Shown here: positions 1-12,065 of the stretch, piece by piece
Numbering within the stretch: position 1 is the stretch's first letter
Layout of the letters: each line of letters begins with the position of its first letter
Translations under genes and position numbers: made by a program
Notes under the pieces: generated by a model
Told to the model about the DNA's origin: nothing
The model's input: the letters and a program-made list of their open reading frames with translations, nothing else
Databases searched by the model: none
Assembly: GCA_963854835.1 (NCBI GenBank)
Contig: OY978526.1
Location: 24,892,334-24,956,333 of the forward strand
Reading direction: 5' to 3'
Source of the DNA: Megamerina dolium
Lineage: Eukaryota; Arthropoda; Insecta; Diptera; Megamerinidae
DNA: 64,000 nt

Positions 1-190
1 AAAATCCAGCGGCTACATTGGCTGGGTCATATCGAGCGAATGGAAGAAGACGCTCCAGCGAAGAGGGTATTTAATTCGGCACCCGCTGGAGGACGCAGAA
101 GAAGAAGAAGACCAAACCTCCGTTGGAAGGACCAAGTGCTGGTGGACAAGGTTCTTCTAGAACGATAATAATCTAATCTAATAATAATAA
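1..190 (+). pseudogene. RTE-type non-LTR retrotransposon 3' end (reverse transcriptase C-terminus), cut by window edge
   Basis: Frame 1 is open from the first base to a TAA at 166-168 and reads KIQRLHWLGHIERMEEDAPA, then a basic stretch (GGRRRRRRPNLRWKDQV). Conserved C-termini of insect endonuclease/reverse-transcriptase elements have this layout: R-L-x-W-x-GH-x-x-RM, then a basic segment ending in LRWKDQV. A TAA-rich tail (about 168-190) follows the stop, as is common at the 3' ends of non-LTR elements. The rest of the element lies left of the window. The segment matches the minus-strand fragment at 34160-34722, which contains IKIQRLRWIGHVERMEE, so both probably come from related elements. 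Clade assignment (RTE-like) is from memory and tentative. Confidence 0.7.
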
Positions 191-489
191 ATCTTAATTT
201 TTTTAATCTCACAAAAAATTATTTGATGATTTTTATTTTTTATTCTTTAAGAATTAAATAAAAATTTTCAGTTTTATTTTTTTCTTTAAGAATAAAAATT
301 ACATTTCAATTTTATATTTCCAAGTCGCACACGTATGAAAATCATGCTTAGTTTCCACTCAAAATCTTCTTTTAGAGCATGAAAATTGTTTGACACCTTG
401 TGATTATACATAAACATCAGGTATCAGGCCTAAAGTCATTGTAAGAAGTTAATTTTACTAGAAAACAAATATATTAAAAAATTGTTGTA

Positions 490-752
490 ATCGTATAAAA
501 ACTACACCTACCTCCCATACAAATATTCCGTATGTATGTTTTCACATTTCACTCATGAATATATAAAGCTTTGAAACACAAACTTGCTACATACAATTAT
601 ATTAATTAATACAAAAAGTAGTTTGAGAATGGGCTGCATCAAATAAAGATCACGCCTACCTTCCATACAAAAGTATCTTGCCATATGTATTTTTTCATAC
701 TTTGTAAATGAAAATATAAAACTATTGAGCTGAAATTGAGTAAATGCAAATA
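490..752 (-). repeat. ~150-bp tandem repeat array (family A), left of the mariner insertion
   Basis: Two diverged units read on the minus strand. The landmark CTCCCATAC (512) recurs as TTCCATAC (661), about 149 bp apart. Each is followed by a stretch like TATGTATTTTTTCACA and then AAAATATAAAGCT. The array resumes at 2058 after the mariner, so the mariner landed inside it. The same family lies in the opposite orientation at 4880-5460, 53930-54240, 55030-55260 and 56980-57240. Confidence 0.65.
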
Positions 753-2057
753 AAGGGTTATCCATTTTGCGGTTTCAAAAGTAAATGTAAATAAAACACA
801 TATAAAATATTTTTTATCATGATATTTCTTTTTTATTATAAAGTTTGAACGTTGACATTATGTGTGAAATACTACATCATTTAAATGACCACCACGCGAA
901 TTGTTGCAAGCATCGATTCTTTTGAGGTAATTTTCGACCACTTTTTGACACATATTGGTCGGTATCTCAGCCATAACGTGACGAATGTTGGTTTTTAGGT
1001 GCTCAAGAGTTAAAGGTTTATCTGCATAAACACGGTCTTTCGCGTAGCCCCACAAAAAAAAGTCAAGCGGTGTCAAATCGCATGATCTTGGTGGCCACTT
1101 GATATCGCCACGACGAGAAATTACGCCGCCAGAAAATTTCTCTTGCAATAAAGCCATATTCGCTCGAGTTGTGTGGCATGTGGCACCGTCTTGTTGAAAC
1201 CACATATTCTCTAAGTCGTATTCTTCAATAGCAGGCAAAAAAAAGTCGGTTATCATATGACCATAACGCTCCGAATTGACGGTGACAGTCGTTCCATCGT
1301 CGTTTTCGAAGAAGTAAGGTCCAATCACACCTCCGGACCAAAGAGCGCACCAAGCAGTGACTTTTTGTGGATGTAGTGGCCTCTCTTCAATTACTTGAGG
1401 ATTCTCAGAACCCCAAATACGACAATTTTGTTTGTTAACATACCCACCGAGTGAGAAATGTGCTTCGTCGCTGAAGAAAATTTTGTTCGAAAAATCGCCG
1501 TCCACCGCCTGTTGTTCAAGCACCCATTCGACGTATCTACGACGTTGTGAATGGTCAGCTGGCTTCAGTTGTTGTGTGAGCTGGATTTTATATGGATGTA
1601 GGTGTAGATCCAAATGCAAAATACGCCATAATGTGCCATAAGACAGTCCTAATTCCTGAGAACGACGAGGAATCGACACATTCGGGTCTTCGGCAACACT
1701 TTCACTTACAGCAGCGATATTTTCGGTGGTACGAGCGAAACGATGATGCACAGGCCTTACAATATCTGTAACCGATCCAGTCTCTTCATATTTCTTCACA
1801 ATTTTGCCAATTGCTTGCGTAGTTGGACGATTATGTAAACCATAATCTCCTCTTAAAGCACGATATGCGGCTGTGGCAGAATCACCATTTTTGTAGTAGG
1901 TTTTTACAATTTTAATGCGTTGTGCGATAGTTAAGCGATCCATTTTCGCAAATGTCAGACTTTGAACTGAAAAAGAAAGAAATTGTTTTAACAACTCAGT
2001 TTGACAGATGTCGAATTCTAGCCCTATACTTTTGAAACTGCGAAATGGATATCCCTT
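753..2057 (-). mobile_element. rosa-like (DD41D) mariner element, apparently complete
   Basis: The 1305-bp element has 31-bp terminal inverted repeats at 753-783 and 2027-2057. They start AAGGG(T/A)TATCCATTT and match at 28 of 31 positions. TA dinucleotides flank both sides (751-752, 2058-2059), the standard target duplication of the IS630-Tc1-mariner group. Inside is one uninterrupted minus-strand transposase gene. Length, repeats and duplication are all those of a complete 1.3-kb mariner. It sits within a ~150-bp repeat array. An intact frame plus good terminal repeats suggests recent arrival. Confidence 0.9.
858..1943 (-). CDS. Mariner transposase, DD41D (rosa-like), intact
   Basis: This 361-residue protein would cut and join the element's ends by a DDE/D mechanism in the nucleus. 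The start is the ATG at 1943 (MDRLTIAQRI); the frame is open further upstream, but without an earlier ATG. The N-terminal ~100 residues look like paired helix-turn-helix DNA-binding domains. The catalytic acidic residues are D159 (FFSDEAHF), D252 (MWFQQDGATCH) and D294 (CDLTPLDFFLWG). The spacing from second to third is 41 residues, which defines the DD41D rosa group, as opposed to DD34D of classical mariners. No stop or frameshift is seen and the length is normal for the family, so it may be functional. DD41D rests on counting residues; placement in rosa is from family knowledge. Confidence 0.88.
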   Translation of the reverse strand: MDRLTIAQRIKIVKTYYKNGDSATAAYRALRGDYGLHNRPTTQAIGKIVKKYEETGSVTDIVRPVHHRFARTTENIAAVSESVAEDPNVSIPRRSQELGLSYGTLWRILHLDLHLHPYKIQLTQQLKPADHSQRRRYVEWVLEQQAVDGDFSNKIFFSDEAHFSLGGYVNKQNCRIWGSENPQVIEERPLHPQKVTAWCALWSGGVIGPYFFENDDGTTVTVNSERYGHMITDFFLPAIEEYDLENMWFQQDGATCHTTRANMALLQEKFSGGVISRRGDIKWPPRSCDLTPLDFFLWGYAKDRVYADKPLTLEHLKTNIRHVMAEIPTNMCQKVVENYLKRIDACNNSRGGHLNDVVFHT

Positions 2058-2425
2058 TATATTTGCTCTTGGATGTATCCATTTTCGAATGGGCGTAATC
2101 GATTAAAAATCACGCATACCTCCCATACAAAAGTATGTTTCCGTATGTATTATTTCTCACCGTGTGCTCGAAAATATAAAGCTATCAAGTTAAAACTTGG
2201 TAATTATAATTATATTTACTAATAAATGCACAGATATGAGAATGGACGAAATCGGATGAAAACCAAATCTTTCTCTCATACAAAAGTCTGCCTCCGTTTG
2301 TACTTTTTTCATACTTTGTTCACGAAAATATGAAGCGATTAAGCTAACACTTTGTAAATATGATTTTATTTACCTCAGAATATACCACCTGGAGAATGTG
2401 CGTAATCGGATGTAAATCAAGCCTT
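2058..2425 (-). repeat. ~150-bp tandem repeat array (family A), right of the mariner
   Basis: Two to three units continue the array broken by the mariner. CCTCCCATACAAAAGTATG (about 2119) recurs as CTCTCATACAAAAGTC (about 2273), about 153 bp later. Each unit also carries a degenerate GAATGGGCGTAATCGATT block and AAAATATAAAGC. Divergence between units is high, so the array is old compared with the mariner. Confidence 0.65.
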
Positions 2426-4879
2426 CAAACGAATATATCTGTTAACAGTGTATGTCACAGTGTAGGATAACTAAGCGTAAATATTATACATATTTTCAAA
2501 GTTAAGCTTGTTTATTATTTTTTAAACAATTAACATTTCAATAATATAGAATTATGTAAATTCCATTTATTTTTTGTAAATTTTAAAAATATATTTTCAA
2601 ATTCTATAATTTGTTTTTTATTTTATTTTTTTTTTAATTTTCTCCAATTCCATAATATTGAAATAATCCCAAAAAAAAAAACCGGGTTCAGTAAAAAGTC
2701 AGAAATTTGGTAATCCTAATACAGTCATACAGTCATTCGTACGAATAAAATAAAAATATGAGCGAAGTACAATGATGACAATTGAAATTAAATGGGTTCC
2801 ACGTTATATTTTTTCAATTTAACTTGTTTGCCGTTTTACTTTGTTCATGCTCGTGCGTGCTATATTTGTTTTTTGCTTTTTTCTCTTCTCTGTATATTAT
2901 TTTACTAGTATTGCTACAGTAACAGTAACAGTATTTAAGTGAGTGTCCTATTTTAATACGAAATGCGATTTGCCATATGTACTTGTAACAGCTTAAATGT
3001 GTGTAGGTACCATATATGGTACTCGTAAGTATATATTATGTACACGTGAGTGAGCGATAAAAATATTTATATATAAAACTCTTATGGGTGTGACGTATGT
3101 AAGTAGATATTATAGTAGATAGCGATGGTGGATGATCTGTTGCACAATGCATATTAATCATAATATGTAGTATAAGTGTATACCTTTTAAGGAAATCCGT
3201 GTATGTGTAGTTACTTAAATGTAAAGTAGATAGACCTTACGAGTATTTATTGCAAACACATTTTAATCATTTACAAAAGACGATTGAAACCCCACAAAAA
3301 AGAAAACTGGAACGAATTAAGGAATTAGTGAAGAATAAAGAAACAATGGTTAATTAATTTCAAGTAGTGCTGTACGTATGCCAATCAAACGACTAGAAGA
3401 TTAGAACGATTGTGCAAAAGTGGTTACACTTGAGTAAGTTTTCATCTAAGTATAATAGTATTGGTTTCGTAATTTAATACAAAGTTTCTTTAACAAACTT
3501 CTTTTCCACCTTTCACTTCAACTTTATATCGATAAATATTTAATTTTGTATGCATAAATCTATTTAAAACTTACTATAAGTATAAATACTTTTTGTCTTA
3601 AGCTTGCTACAAACACTTCATTCCTTTCAATACATATTCTTATATATGTACACTCTTGTGTTTTTCCTCTTCTATTTATCTACTATAGCACTTTCTATCT
3701 CCATCTAATTCTCTCTCTCACTCTCACTCGATGTTTAGTCACAACTATGTATAATTTAGTCTTTGGAATTATGTTCTTTACTTGATTGTTCACCTGTTCT
3801 TTATACTGATTTCTCACATACATACATATATTTGTTGCTAGTGGTATATGCTATGTGTTTCCACCTCCTTCAATAATCTCCTGTGTATGGTACACATGCG
3901 TCTGTATGTGAGTACATTTGTACAAGTGCAGATGGGATTTGAGAATTCTTATAAAACGAATATACTTACTATGTAGTGATTCCGGATATTGTACATATAT
4001 GCATGTACATAGATGAATATATACATACATGTGTTTATGTACATTTTAGTATAAATTTACTTTACAACTACATTCAACCATCTCCGACAGCAACAATAGT
4101 AACAACCCACAAACAACTTAAGGCTTTTATACTTTGAAAACTTTAAATTACATTAGATCTGATGCACAGAGGAGTTAAATGGGAAGCTATGAAGTGTAAA
4201 ATCATACACAACCATATGCACACACTTACATATGGACGTGCAATTGTATCTTCATATAAAATATACTCGTATATCTTATCAAATTAATACGATTTTGTTC
4301 TACTATGTACTACTTGTGTTGTTGAATACATACACAGTAAGTAATTCTATCATCATGTGTACGGTACACATATGTAGATACATGCATACGCAATACGCAC
4401 AATAGCTACAATGTTGCTATACATCATAAATATTATACATATTTAGATGAGCAGTTGATGCATTCTGCATCATGTACACATTTATGTATTCAACAGCTTA
4501 CGCTCAGTTATACACAATTCATAATGAAATAATTAAATTTTATTTAGGTACTGTGATTTTTCTTTCGTTCTTCTTTTCATTTATTCGTGTTATTTTTGAC
4601 TTTTATTACATTTTTCATATATATGCTCATGGTGGTTACCGGAAATTCAATTGAGTATGATGATATATCTTTGTTAGGTGCGCCAATCCCGAAATAAAAG
4701 CCAATGATATTTCGAGATAATAAAAGTAAAGCGCAGAATTCGAAATGAAATCATAAAGTGAACTAAAGAATATTTTAAAAAGCTTAATTACGGATATAAA
4801 TTTATGTACCAAGTTTCACCTCAAAAACTTAACAGGTAGGCTTAATTTGATTTTATTCATTCTCAATTGTCTATGTTTA
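2426..4879. other. AT-rich non-coding sequence
   Basis: No reading frame longer than about 60 codons and no protein motif is visible. The stretch holds poly-A/T runs, a CT-rich tract near 3700-3730 and many TACATA/TATGTA steps. I see no RNA gene or transposon end. Confidence 0.5.
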
Positions 4880-5460
4880 TTATTAAATATAATCAAAGTT
4901 GCAAATTTCACTTGAATATCTATACATATTTGCGTTAGCAATGTGTGAAAACATTCTTATGGAAACATATTTTTGTCTGAGAACTAGGTGTGATTCGCAT
5001 TCGATTCCGCCCATTCTCAAACTTGTCAATTCGTTGGTAAATATAATCATATATACTAAGTTTCAGCTTCATAGTTTAATATTTTTGTGCGCAAAGTGTG
5101 TAAACGTACATTCGGAAACATACTTTTGTATGGAAAGTAGGTGCGGTTTTCAGCCAATTTCATCAATTCTCAAACTGGAGCATTTATAAGCAAATATAAT
5201 CATATAAACTAAGTATCAGCACGGTAGCTTTATATTTTCTTGCGAAAATTGTGATACTATACCTACGGATATATACTTTTGTATGGGAGATAGACGTTGA
5301 TTTCATCGGATTCCGCCTATTCGTCAACTGAGCCATTTATTAGCAAATAAAATTGTATGCGAAAAGTTTTAGATTGAAAGCTTCGTATTTTTGTTTGTAT
5401 GGGGAATTAGGTATGGTTTTTATACTTTTCCACCCCTTTTTATGACACTCAACATTTTAA
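4880..5460 (+). repeat. ~153-bp tandem repeat array (family A), plus orientation
   Basis: Four units can be lined up on the block TTTTGTATGG. It occurs, with variants, at about 4970, 5122, 5275 and (truncated spacing) 5393. The unit also contains TAGGTGTGATT/TAGGTGCGGTTTT, ATTCTCAAACT, AAATATAATCATATA, AAGTTTCAGCT and a GTGTGAAAAC-like block. Units differ at many positions. This is the same family, reversed, as the arrays flanking the mariner at 753-2057. Confidence 0.7.
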
Positions 5461-5509
5461 TAAAGAGTTTGAAAGAATAAATTTATCCGGGTTTTTTTCC
5501 TATCTTCCA

Positions 5510-5895
5510 GTATTGTTGTACATATTCAAGATTGAGGGGATTGGTAGAGACATCAATACTTGCCTTAGTCGATTTCAAAAGGTAGTTTCTTTTTGATATC
5601 AATTTCTCTGAACTTTGTTTCATGAAATTCTTTTAGAAACTTCTTCATTATAAATATTTGTTGTCTGAAGAAATGCCAATTGTTTTCCTACAGGTAACCA
5701 CTGTACAGTAATGACAGCGGCATACTTACCTTAGTCGATTCCAAACGACAGAGCCCTTTTGACAAAACATTTCTTTGAACTTTATCGCGTATAAGTCTTT
5801 GCGAAGCTTCTTCATTGGACATTTTTGCTATACCATCGGTTGAGAGAACAATTTTTGTTTGTTTTGGATATATTTGCATATTTTGGCCAACACAA
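5510..5895 (-). repeat. Two decayed, tandem SINE body copies
   Basis: Two successive segments (about 5510-5695 and 5696-5895) align by eye with the body of the SINE at 30088-30451. Shared blocks include TTAGTCGATT(T/C)CAAA, CT(T/C)TGAACTTTRT, TTCTTCATT and, in the first copy, GAAGAAATGCCAATTG and CCTACAGGTA. Neither retains the tRNA-like head. They are much more diverged than the copies at 30 and 56 kb, so the family has an old and a young layer. Confidence 0.55.
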
Positions 5896-6469
5896 TGCAA
5901 CAACCTTCGTTATATCCAATCGCGACAGCTCACTGTTATAGCTCACTGGTTTATATTTTATGATCTAAAAAAATTATTTTGTGTATTTTTTTAAAATGCC
6001 TTCTTTGGTAGTAGCAATGTGCAATATACAATAGTAGTCGGGGATGTACATATGTCCGTACATCGCCTTTTAAATTTAGCCCCATATGTTTTAACGAATG
6101 TATACCATGTAGCAGATGCAGTATAATATTTATCCAGCATTTCCATTGGAAAATACTGCTCATAAGAGACTCGAAAATTTGAACTTTTCCATGTTTTCAA
6201 AATAATAAAAATTATTTTGTATTAACAACTTTAACTAAATAACGACGTTATGAATTTGGCTACAAATACCGCATACACATGTTCCGCAATAACAATGAAC
6301 TCTTATATAGTTATCCAGTGTTTTGAGAGCTATTCAAAATTGATGAGTATCATGCTTGTAAATACAGATGAATATGTAGATTTTCATATGCATACATACA
6401 CCTAAGTAACATATATATATGCGAATAAGCACGTGACGCGTAATGAGATCCGTGGAATAAATGTATTAA

Positions 6470-7490
<1,021 letters not shown>

Positions 7491-9040
7491 ACCGATTCGT
7501 CCACACGAATACAAATACATAACAACATTTTATTATTTACATTTTCAATTCCATCGTGGTACGTATAGTGAAGTAACATTACACTGCATCATCATGAATA
7601 TTTCAAAATGTACTCGTACAAACACATAAACGAAATGAAATGAAATGAAACACATTGTACACGTATTGTAATTTTTGTAATGTTTATTTAACCTTCTTAT
7701 CTTCTTCTTGTTTTCTGTTTTTTTTTTTCGACTATACATAAATACGTATACTATAGGTATATAGTACATATTTATTTTCATTTATTTATGTTTTATTCTA
7801 TTATTATTATCGTTATTGTTTTGCTTGATTATTTGATAAATAATTTAACTACTTATGAGTATGACGAGCTGTGTATACGTGTATGTTATGTATGTAAGTG
7901 TGTGTGTGTGAATGCGTAATTATGTTGAAATTTGATTGAGTGAATATGTATGTTTTTTTTTTAATATAATATTTAATAATATTTTGATTTCTTCTTGGTT
8001 TTTTATTTTGCTTTTATTGGTACCTACTATAATTAAGTAAATTTTCTTTTTTTTGTGTGGTTCATTTTTGCTTTGATATATAATTTGGTTGGTGAATTGG
8101 TTAATATTTTACTTGCATTTAATTTACTGAGATTAATGTAATTTGCATAAATATAGGAGTACTTTTTTGTTGTTGTTGTTAATCAATTAATATTAAGTTA
8201 ATGCACTTTTCTAACGATTTACTTTTTGATATCTATTGAGATTTTGTCATTTTTTTTTTTTGGGATATTAACTGTCGAAGCATATACCTTTTTGCATGAG
8301 TGTAGTTACATATTTACAATCGAAGCGAAATAATTTAATAAATATGTAAGTGTAAAATTTGTAATATAAATAAATCTATGCTGGAGAAAATTGTTAACTT
8401 CTTATGCTGTTTTAGTGTTGTTTGTGTTTTGATAGATATATGTACATTTACATTGAATTTTACAACAAAATGGAACTTAACGAAAAACGAAAAATACTAA
8501 GCGATAAGAGTACAATTTTTTTTCTTAAACAACATACTTAATACAACCCTTATTAACAATAGTCTAATTTTAAAAGGCATATTAGTACATACATTTTCGT
8601 TCCAAGAAAGCGTGTGAAAATCAAGGACCAGAATTATTATTATAAACAATATTGGGAAAAAAATTAAAACAATTTCTCATTTAAAAAATATTCAATATGA
8701 TATACAAATTATTTGTTTGCTCAGTAATAAAAGTTATTTTCCTAAAAAAAAAACCTTCAGAATCTAACGTATTTGTTTTGTGAGAATCTTTCGTTAAGTT
8801 TTGATTTTTCGAGAATGGAAAACTAAAGGAAATGTTCAGACGACTGCAAAATTACATAATTTTGGGCAGGTAATTTCAATTTGAATTTAAACCGTTACAT
8901 TGTGAGAAATTAAACAAAACTATAGTTTAACTATAAGTAATTAGAACGTTTGCTAGCATTAATGGGGCATATCGAATTAGTGTATAGTCACAATTTTACC
9001 AAGTACTATAAATGATAAATTCATCTATCTGCCACATATC
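7491..9040. other. AT-rich non-coding sequence
   Basis: No gene is seen. The stretch holds poly-T runs (near 7720, 7955 and 8255), GT-rich steps near 7880-7910 and GTT repeats near 8170. Nothing else recognisable. Confidence 0.5.
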
Positions 9041-9186
9041 ATCTGCGAAGAGCTAGTAGACTTCACAGGGTTCTTGAGTGCAGCCTGACTGTCACTTCAA
9101 ATATCAATATGCCTTCCACCAAAGCATTTTTCCTCGATAATCCAGTAAGCTGCCTTGAGTATGGCGGAGACTTCCAGATCATTCCA
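9041..9186 (-). pseudogene. RNase H domain fragment of a LOA/I-type retrotransposon
   Basis: Read on the minus strand, this stretch gives LEVSAILKAAYWIIEE, then CFGGRHIDI, an in-frame stop, and SDSQAALKNPVKSTSS. Retrotransposon ribonuclease H has the same order: an active-site Glu in an AE-x-x-AI helix, then an I-x-x-SDSQAA-x-KA strand and helix with the catalytic Asp. Only this part of the domain remains. It is short and broken, clearly a relic. The clade (one with a C-terminal RNase H, such as LOA or I) is an inference. Confidence 0.6.
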
Positions 9187-10985
9187 TTTTATATAAATTG
9201 CTTCTCATTGCTACTAGGGTGCCATTAGATAGGTAAAATATTTACTCGTCCCCGACTCATTCTCGATACCGTTATTTGTTACCTATAAAATTAACCTAAA
9301 AACGACAATCTGTCGAAATTCCATAATTTTGTTGTCGTTTGAACATAGTAAATGTATTTTTCTTTGTGGCATCTTCTCAATTATATAGTCTTTCTTTCAA
9401 TAACATTTTTTGCTATAAATACAAAGGCTGAAGCAAGTGATCCATAGCATCCGTCTTGCGTCATATGTTGCGTTTATTGACTGACAGCTCAGTTGAAATA
9501 TATATGTTAGTATTAAGTGCTGACCAATCAATACGCCTCCGTATATTAGACGTACAAAAGTTGGGCAATTCTCAACTTTTGCCATACGGCGTGAAGTTTG
9601 ACAGCCATCAGCTGATACTGTTTGTGTTAATTTCAAAGCACAATAGTTTCATGTCAATATGTCAGCCTATTTAACGTATGACCGATGACGGATTCTATGT
9701 ACCGTTAGATTCATTCTTAAGTTGTTGTTGTTTTTTTTTTTAGTTTATTGCCGAAACTATTCAATCGATGCCCTCACACATAGGAAGGTGTGTAGCGATT
9801 TTAGTTCTTTTATTTAGAAAAAACTGCACATAGCTTTTATTTCTAAGCAAACAAAAAAATAATCAAAAATATGCATAAAGTAGTTTTAAATTTTACTCAA
9901 AATCTTTTAATAAGCTTCATTCTGTCAATAATATCCAGGTTTTCTATTTTTTTTTGTAATTAAACGGTCCGTCTTTAATTAATATACAAATTTATAAAGC
10001 TTGAATTGTAACGAAAAATATTCTTTCATATTTCAAAAGTGTTAAAATATAAAAGAAAAATCAATTTAATTACTACATAGTATTTACATTAGTATTAATA
10101 AATCACAAGATCGTTGAAATATAGTTGATGTACGCTAAAATTGAGATTACAAGTTTTGAAATAAAATATAGATTTGTTTTGAAAAATATTTTTTCTTTAA
10201 ATAATAATTTACTTTAGAAGCTTTTTTCCTTTTGATATCTACTATCTTATTATTTGATTATAAAATTTTTGCAACTAGTAATTAATTATGATTAGCGTGT
10301 TTCTAAATAAAAATTAAAAATAAAAAAGAACATTAAATACTCGTTTGTGAAATGTATATGCATAATAATGTTACTTTAATTCACTATTTTTAAATTTAAT
10401 ATCACTAATAAGCTTCAGTTTATATTTTTAATGTATTTTAAACAATGTTAGTTAGTAATAATTTATAATTGAGAAGTAACTTGGCAATGCGTGATAAATT
10501 CATCTTGAGATTTTTATTTTCTTTTTTTGTATTTTGTATTTTTGTATTCTTTGGAATAAAATCGAAAAAATTTTGTTTTTCCATGCTAAAATTTAATATA
10601 AAAATATAATTAAGTTTTAAAATTAGACGAGTCCATAGTAAAATATTAATCCGAGCATAAACGAATTGTATAAAGGATAAGAAAAATGTAAGTATTAAAG
10701 GTACATGAAAATTATAATAATTGCCACAAGAAAGATTGATAGGGCCGATGTTGCACTGGAAGTCTTTTAAAAATCATTCACTACAATTTTACGTACAATT
10801 TATCTCTCAATATATATTAAATCTTTATGCTTGTTGAATTTTACAATAATCACAGAGTCGGCATTTGCTATAAATTTACCTAATCGACACTCTCGTAACT
10901 CTGAGAATGTTTTTTCGTTTCTTGACTGCCTGCGTGATAATAGGTAGTAAACATCTGAACAAGTGATAAATAAATTGTGCAGTAG
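9187..10985. other. AT-rich non-coding sequence
   Basis: Two overlapping opposite-strand frames of 72-79 codons near 9400-9670 show no known motif and I do not support them. The region is slightly less AT-rich at 9440-9640, perhaps an unidentified old insertion. The rest is low-complexity AT sequence. Confidence 0.45.
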
Positions 10986-11027
10986 ATTGAAAAGTGGTCA
11001 AAGAAGACTCCATGTTGGCAATGTTCC

Positions 11028-12065
11028 TAGACAGCCTTTAATAATGTCAAGATAGAGGCCATCATTGGAGCACTGACGCAACTACATGTGGAGAAGCATC
11101 TGATACACTGGTTAAAGTATGTTCTACTAAGGCAAACAATTCTTCCAGTCAGCAGAGGCCTGCCACAAGGAGGTGTCCTCTCCCACATACTTTGGAATCT
11201 CGTAGCTAATGAACGGCTGAGAAGTCTAGAGGCAGTGGACTGCAAATTGATAGCATATATGAATGACATAGTCCTCACTGTATCCCGCATATTCCTGGAT
11301 ACTGTAAGCGAGCTCATACAAACTTCAATTATTTATATAAGCCTTGCAGTCGGTGTTTAAATGTAAATCGATTGAAAATGGAGGTAGTTCTCTTCAATAT
11401 GAGATATAAACCTGAAGCTTTCTAAACTCTCATCCTCAACCTCACATGTCTCAAACCTAGAGAATAAGCTAACTTTTTGGGACCAATTATAGATAAGAAG
11501 TTAAACTTGAACTAAATCGAACATTATCGAACAAAAGGCATCAGTAGAGCTGTATATCTGCTAGAGAGTATTGGACAAGATATGGGGTCTCAAACTAAAC
11601 GTCATGTATTGGAATTGGCTACAAAATTACAGTGGCCATTTCTTGATAACTATATAGGGGAACTAGACACACTACCACATCAAGATTTAAGTTCAATAAA
11701 ATATTTACTACTCATATGCCCGATAGGAGAAAATGGAATGAGGTATCTTCTGAGCTTCTAGATGGGGCTGTGGGCGAAGGAGTATACCCAGATTCATTTG
11801 GAATTAACCACTACTTTAAGTTGCCTAAAAGAGTGCAGCGTTTTTCAGGCACAGGTTAAGGCTATAGATGTAGCCTTAGATATATTGGGATCCTTTTTAA
11901 TAGTCAAGCTGCTATAAAAGTACAAGATCGCACATTCTAATACAGACCTCTTGATGAGATGACTGAGCAGAATAATATGCACATAATGTGGGGGCCGAGC
12001 CACAATGGCATGTAGGGCGGACGAACTATCTAGAAATGACACCACTTTAAAACTCCTTCATGAAT
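11028..12065 (+). pseudogene. LOA/I-type non-LTR retrotransposon fragment (RT and RNase H)
   Basis: A frame open from 11031 to 11360 reads AFNNVKIEAIIGALTQL, then LPVSRGLPQGGVLSHILWN and CKLIAYMNDIVLTV. These are reverse-transcriptase blocks: the AFNNV strand, the R-G-x-PQGGVLSP motif and the catalytic YADD, here decayed to YMND. After several frameshifts a relic of RNase H appears near 11890-12040: NNMHIMWGPSHNGM, then ADELSRND in another frame, recalling the usual WVPGHSGI...ADELAR. The copy is truncated at both ends, has stops and shifts, and has lost a catalytic Asp. It cannot be active. Confidence 0.75.

Noticed and set aside
1432..1641. Plus-strand 69-codon frame inside the mariner
   Set aside because: Shadow of the intact minus-strand transposase.
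490..2425. CRISPR-like array
   Set aside because: The ~150-bp units are diverged tandem repeats without short identical repeats and unique spacers. The genome is a eukaryote's.
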